Assembly: GCF_033115175.1 (NCBI RefSeq)
Contig: NC_084837.1
Span: 24,056,266-24,120,265, forward strand
DNA: 64,000 nucleotides
Reading direction: 5' to 3'
Source: Lepus europaeus
Taxonomy: Eukaryota > Chordata > Mammalia > Lagomorpha > Leporidae
Numbering within the stretch: position 1 is the first letter of the stretch; each line of letters opens with the position of its first letter. Shown here piece by piece: positions 58,692 through 64,000 of this stretch. The translations under genes were made by a program, and so were the position numbers. The notes below the pieces were generated by a model. The model saw only the letters and a program-made list of their open reading frames with translations. It was not told where the DNA came from and ran no database searches.

Positions 58692-61558
58692 TTTTTAGCA
58701 TTTTAAACATTATTCTGCAATATTTATTATCTATAATAAACAGGTTTGTTGAGTAAAATTAAACCACCTCCCAGTTACTCTCTGAAATACAATGAACCAT
58801 GAATTAACAGAATTGAAATCAATGAAGCTTTGACTCCAGCTCAGTTATAAAATCCTCCAAATTGTTTCCTTGATTATGATATGTAAGAATTCCTCCAAAA
58901 ACAGTAACCCTTTGTTTCTTAACCCTTTCACAAGGAAAACAGTAAGAGCTGCAAGTCAGTAGAGCTTATTTTGTGCGTAAGTAACTAGTCTGTTTTTAAT
59001 TTCTATTTTACTGCTGGATCCAAGCACAAGCTGCCTTATTTTGGTGCTCTCTATGTTAATGTACTTATTTATCTTTTTACTTTTTTATGTTGAGAAACAT
59101 AAGTTATTGGAAAGAGCCTGCAGACACAAGCTAAGTGCTCTCTCCTGGGGACCACGCCAGGCAGGGACAATTACTCTTTTATTTTCAGCAAACAGCTGTG
59201 TGTAAATTGGGATAGATCCACATTTTAAAATTTGACTCAACCCTTTGCCTCATCTTAATCAGGATGCATCTGCAGATCTCACTGCATTTTTAAAGGCAGG
59301 AGGCAAACTCAACCTTGTGTATGGGAAGTGCTCTCGGGTGGGACTTAGTCTCTGCAAGGACAGCGAAGCAGCGGCATCAGCCAAGAGCTGCTCTCAGAAT
59401 GCAGCCCTTTTGTGCGGTGCCTACTGGTGTGGCCAAAGTGCGTTAGGCCGCAGCCCAACACAGCCCAACAAGCATGCTTTGCGGTGCCTTTGCCCCGCCT
59501 TGGTCACTTCCACCTCCTTAGCCTGCAGTTTTTGTTCTCTATCCTTTGTTGGCGGTGGGTTGAGGCTTGTTAGCCTTTAATACAACACTTTTGATAATAA
59601 ATAAGGAAATGATCAGGAAAATTCAGATTTTTCTTTTGCGACTGAAATGACACATTCAATAGCATTTTTTTTTTTTAAAAAGCCTGAGTTTTACTTTCAG
59701 AGAACAAATCTCCCTTGATTAATCCTAAATCTCTTTCATCAAGGGAAATTGCATGTGTGCAGGTTTTGCACTGTCCGCTGCAGGCTAAGTGTCAAGGCCA
59801 TGGTTCTAACAATCCCAGCAGCAGGCTCCGGTTCCCACTGGAACCCCCAGAAGATGCCACATCTCACAGGGAGATTTAAGAGGTGAGGGCACCGCCCATC
59901 CCCCTGCTGTCTAACAAATGGGAGGCAATTTTCTGTGCCGTCCTCCTGGGGCTCGGCAACTGCAGCCATGGGAAAATGGCTTCTTCCTCACCCTTCCTTT
60001 TGGTACTATTTGGGTTTCACTGGGAAGTGGTGTGCTTTGGGGACCGCCTTCCCTTGGATCATCTGGGGAGGGCGAGGATCCACTGAGAAGGGCTCACAGG
60101 CTTCCCTAGGAGCGCAGGCCTAGGGCGAGCCCAGCGCGACTGCGTCTTCCCCAGCTGCCACGCCTCCCTCTGCCTCTAGCCCGGCTTTCAGTGGCTCTGC
60201 CCTGTACAGCCTGGCAGATCTTCATGAATGAGTGAGCTCTGTCACAGGTTTCGCTTCCTTACGCCTGACAGCCGGGCACCTGGGGAGTGTCTGGATACCT
60301 TAGATAAGGCTCCCAGCAGGCCACTCCGCATCTCATCACTTGGGCTGGGCCTTCTGCCAGGCCATAGCCCTCAGTGGCCAGACCTTCCTTCCTGAGTTTG
60401 CACAAATGCTGCGAGATGGGAGACAGCTTCGAAGCCGGCAGATGGCCCTGGGATCCTGACACCACCCAGGGCCTGGCATCCCCACGTCCATCACACCATA
60501 TCCCTGGGAGACCTAGCGGCGCTGGGTGTGGTCCAAGGCGCCTGGCACTGTCTTCCCTCCCCACCCCACAACCCACAGGCAGGCAGGTCTCCCTGGGCTG
60601 GCTGCCCCACCATACGCTCTGTCCTTTCTCACTCCCCACTGCTGCACTGGTACCAGCTTTCAGACCTCTTAATTGGGTTAATTTCCATTTATTATTTTTT
60701 AAGAATTATTTTGGAGGAAAAATTTGAGCCTTGCAAGGTGTCCTAACACCAGCATCCTGGAGATTAAACTGGGAAACAGATCCATCCCTAACAGGTCCTT
60801 GTAGGCGGCAAATGTGCAAATTTCCCCGCCACGTTCTGCCAACGGTGCCCTGGGCGCGACGATTCCATTTGTCTCCAGGGGGCAAATAATGGAGATATTT
60901 CAGCACCCACTCAATCTCTGTGTTTTCTTCTGGCTGCAGTAATAATAGCTCTAAAATAGGGCTTTCTTTCCAAAATTAGCTCTTGCTTAGACACTGTCAG
61001 CCGTGACTCAACACGAGGCAATTTTACACAGAAACAGAGAAACGGTTACCTACAGGCAGGCAGAGCGAGCGGCGCGTGACTGCACTCGCTCTTATTCATT
61101 TGGTGCCCACCCTCTGTGGTCTGTCCAGCGAGGGACGAAGAAATAAACAGGAAGAGGCTCCTGGGCTCGTGGAGTTTATGTCTGAGGCTGAGTTTTACAT
61201 TCTTTTACGGTTCCATGGCATCCTTTGTATTTCTAATGCTTCCCTCTTGGAAAGTGATGGTACCTATACGGTACCTATAAGGTTATCTTACAAGAAATAG
61301 TGCTACTGGTCAGCTAGTGTCGCTGCCCCAGGAGACCGTGCTGTTCTAAAGTGTGTTTCTGCCTGAGCAAAGAGCAGTGTCTGTCTCCTAACTCCTAACT
61401 GCGTGACTCTCAGCACACACGAGTGGCAACAGCAACTCTGCCCTGCCGAGGGTGTGCGCCTTTGAAAGCCCTAATTTACAGCAGTGCCAGTGTTTGCGTG
61501 GAAACAGCATTTTCTTACAAATGTTTTAGAAAAATGTCCATTTTCTGTTGAAGAGAAA
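58692..61558. other. Unique, repeat-free sequence
   Basis: 2.9 kb, the longest stretch here without a recognised repeat outside 1-3648. It contains an AP-1-type TGACTCA at 61004-61010. No exon could be identified. Confidence 0.5.
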
Positions 61559-61835
61559 TTTTTTTTTATTTGAAAAACAGAGATAAGAGATTTTCTAACA
61601 ACTGGTTCACTCCCCAAATGCCTACAACAACCAAAGCTGAGCCAGGCTGAAGCCAAGAGCCTGGAACTCCATCTCAGTCTCCTGTGTTGGTAGCAGGGAC
61701 TCAAGTGCCTGAGCCATGGCCCACTACCTCCCAGGATGCTGGAATGGGAAGTGGGGGCAGGACTCGAACCCAGACCCTGTGGTATGGCATGTGTTTCCTA
61801 AGTGGGGTCTTAACCAATGAGTAAGTGCCTACCCC
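61559..61835 (-). mobile_element. CSINE, old copy
   Basis: Minus copy: T-run, tttatttgaaaaacagagat, gttcactccccaaatgccta and a diverged head ending gtgcctacccc. Confidence 0.8.
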
Positions 61836-61877
61836 AAGGGGAAATATTTTAAGGCCTAAAATTCATAGAGGAAGGTG

Positions 61878-61880
61878 GTT

Positions 61881-61911
<31 letters not shown>

Positions 61912-62226
61912 GACAGGCAGAGTGGATAGTGAGAGAGAGACAGAAAGAAAGGTCTTCCTTTTTGCTGTTGGTTCACCCTCCAATGGCCGCTGCGGCCGGC
62001 GCATTTCGCTGATCCGAAGTCAGGAGCCAGGTGCTTCTCCTGGTCTCCCATGCAGGTGCAGGGCCCAAGCACTTAGGCCATCCTCCACTGCACTCCTGGG
62101 CCACAGCAGAGAGTTGGACAGGAAGAGGGGCAACCGGGACAGAATCTGGCGCCCCGACCGGGACTAGAACCCGGTGTGCCGGTGCTGCAAGGCGGAGGAT
62201 TAGCCTGTTAAGCCACGGCGCCGGCC
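61878..62226 (-). mobile_element. CSINE2-type SINE
   Basis: Full minus copy with its poly(A) turned into five TTTTG units. Perfect 11-base TSD agaggaaggtg at 61867-61877 and 62227-62237. Confidence 0.95.
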
Positions 62227-62237
62227 AGAGGAAGGTG

Positions 62238-62977
62238 TTTTTTTAAAAAATAAAATTAGATCACTGAAACTATAGAAGGGAACAGATGGCTTGTGGTGGG
62301 TCACAGGCACTCATTTCTACCTCTAATTTCCCATGGAGTCCACAAGTTCAATTTGGACTCCTGCTGCCTCTTTAAGACCCTCCTGCGGCATCCCCAAATC
62401 AAGCAGCCCAAGCGTCGTTCGCAAAGTCAGTCCTGCTCTTTGCTCTTGCTACTTTATCTGGGGCAGTGACAGCTCACACAGAACAAACACATCAGCCGGC
62501 AGCCATGGCTGTTGCGCTCAGATGCAGCCCCTTCCTTCATGATGGAGCCGGTGTGCGCTACGACAAAGTAGAAATGTCCCTACCCAACGTTGCCATTCCT
62601 ATCCGTGAGCTAGGTAAGCACGTAGAGGAGGCTTTTCCTGAAGGTTCAGGAGGCTTTTCCCGAAGGTTCTTTTCCTCCAAGGATGATGTCCAAGCTCCAG
62701 GGAAAGAATGAAGAAGATGAAAGGGAAGAAAGAAAACCGATAAAGGTGGTCATTAACACACCTGAGCCACACAGGCCAGTTTCTTAATAGGGGAGGCAAA
62801 ACGTCAAATGCTCTGGTGACGACGCAGTTTCCTCGATATGGCAGAGACAGGGCAAACACTGGAGAAAGGAACACCCCCAAGGCTCACGCTGAGCAGGGAG
62901 TCAGAGGGACAGGCCCTTTCTGACCTCCTGAAGGCAGTGCGGGCACGAGACCGAGGCAGGCAGAAGTGGGCTTCAGA
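62238..62977. other. Unique sequence
   Basis: Nothing recognised. A short local repeat gaggcttttcc(t/c)gaaggtt occurs near 62628 and 62650. Confidence 0.5.
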
Positions 62978-63092
62978 AATGTTGTGGAAAAAATGAAATT
63001 AGAAAGCAAGTTTATTTTGGTGCAAAAACGTTAGAATTCATGCACAGTGTTTTCACAATATGCATTTTTCCATGAGCTTACTGAAGACCCCG
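62978..63092 (+). mobile_element. Small TIR element (MITE-like), plus copy
   Basis: tgttgtggaaaaaatgaaat, aagtttattttggtgcaaaa, gaattcatgcacag and catgagcttactgaagaccc follow the family order almost completely. Confidence 0.65.
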
Positions 63093-63456
63093 CATGCTGT
63101 CTTTGTCCCTCTCCCCCGTTTTATCCAGAGAGGCCCTCATCACAGCATCTTGGGAGTCTTCCAAAGCAGTGAGTCGGGCGGCTATCAAACCCCAGCTCAA
63201 ACCAGTGCTACACTTACCACGACACAAAACAAAAGCCACTCTGCCACTGACATCTGATCAAGCTCAGTACCGGTGGAGACCAGCTCACCACGTCTCACCA
63301 GCGAAGGTCCTCTCCACGCTGGACCCACCTGATCAGGGCCGCATAGGAGCTCCTCCAGACTACTTTCCTTAGGCGTTTCACTTACAAATCAATGAAGGAA
63401 AGGGCTGAGCACCTGAAGCACAGCACTCAAGTGGTCCAGTTAAAGCTTCAAGTAGG
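63093..63456. other. Unique sequence
   Basis: Nothing recognised. Confidence 0.5.
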
Positions 63457-63776
63457 GGGGCCAGTGCTGTGGCGCAGTAGGTTAATCCTTTGCCTGTGGT
63501 GCCAGCATCCTCTATGGGCACTGGTTTGAGTCCCGGCTGCTCCACTTCCAATCCAGCTCTCTGCTATGGCCTGGGAAAACAGTACAAGATGGCCCTAGTC
63601 CTTGGGCCTCTGCACCTGCATGGGAGACCCAGAAGAAGCTCCTGGCTTCGGATCTGCACAATTGCAGCCATTTGGGGAGTGAACCAGCGGAGGAAAGACC
63701 TTTCTGTCTCTCCCTTTCTCTGTCTGTAACTATACCTCTCAAATAAATACATAAAATCTAAAAAATGAAAAAAAAA
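63457..63776 (+). mobile_element. CSINE
   Basis: Near-complete plus copy: ggggccagtgctgtggcgca to ctcaaataaatacataaaat plus an A-rich tail. Low divergence. Confidence 0.93.
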
Positions 63777-64000
63777 CATCAAATAGATAAAAAGTGCTGA
63801 CACCATTCTCATCAGCTCATGCCACTCAGACTTAACACCCAAGATGATTTATCCAACCTCTTGCCAAAACAGTCAGCACTTACTAATTCCTTCCCCACCC
63901 TGGACACCTTAGCGGGGGGATGCTTCAAGAAGATACAGGGGTAAAGGTTTACAGCGAGAGCCATGGTTCCTGTGGCCAGTGTTTCTTCATCAGCGTACCC

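Overview
This is mammalian nuclear DNA, almost certainly from a rabbit or a close lagomorph relative. The strongest evidence is about 34 copies of the lagomorph-specific tRNA-derived C-repeat SINE (CSINE). They fall into two recognisable subfamilies, and many have target-site duplications (TSDs) that can be read directly. A rabbit-type LINE-1 3' end and a typical placental layer of old repeats (MIR, L2, L1M, MaLR/ERVL LTRs, hAT-Charlie, Tigger) agree with this. I see no operon-like gene packing, no CRISPR array, no rRNA and no functional tRNA.

One protein-coding gene is identifiable: GNG2, the G-protein gamma-2 subunit, on the minus strand. Its coding sequence is complete in two exons. Exon 25428-25543 holds a short 5' UTR piece and codons 1-29. 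Exon 3114-3242 holds codons 30-71 and the stop codon. The phase-0 intron between them is about 22.2 kb. The encoded 71-residue protein matches mammalian G-gamma-2 as I know it and ends in the CAIL prenylation box. Bases 1-3113 lie downstream of the stop and probably hold a long 3' UTR. Bases 25544-64000 should be 5' intronic or upstream sequence of the same gene; I could not identify its 5' non-coding exons or promoter.

Layout: 1-5065 has no SINEs (3' UTR, terminal exon, start of intron). 5066-25285 is the coding intron, crowded with CSINEs, a rabbit L1 tail (8200-10455), an L1M 3' region (12090-13730), an ERVL-like LTR (14560-15600) and a CAT/CAC minisatellite with a higher-order period (15930-16490). 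25544-27880 is unique sequence. 27888-36756 is LTR, L1M and CSINE rich. 36757-47700 is mostly unique, with a nested L2/LTR/L1M block at 43390-46460. 47710-64000 alternates CSINEs with unique sequence.

I find no new multi-gene system. The observations most worth a second look are: a small TIR-bearing element present at six loci; four telomeric CCCTAA units inside a SINE; an orphan 75-base SINE fragment identical to part of a copy 1 kb away; inverted SINE pairs able to form long dsRNA in the GNG2 primary transcript; two related LTR-like copies at 42.9 and 44.1 kb; and a possible unannotated minus-strand exon at 13816-14122. Repeat family names below the class level are from memory and need RepeatMasker with a lagomorph library.
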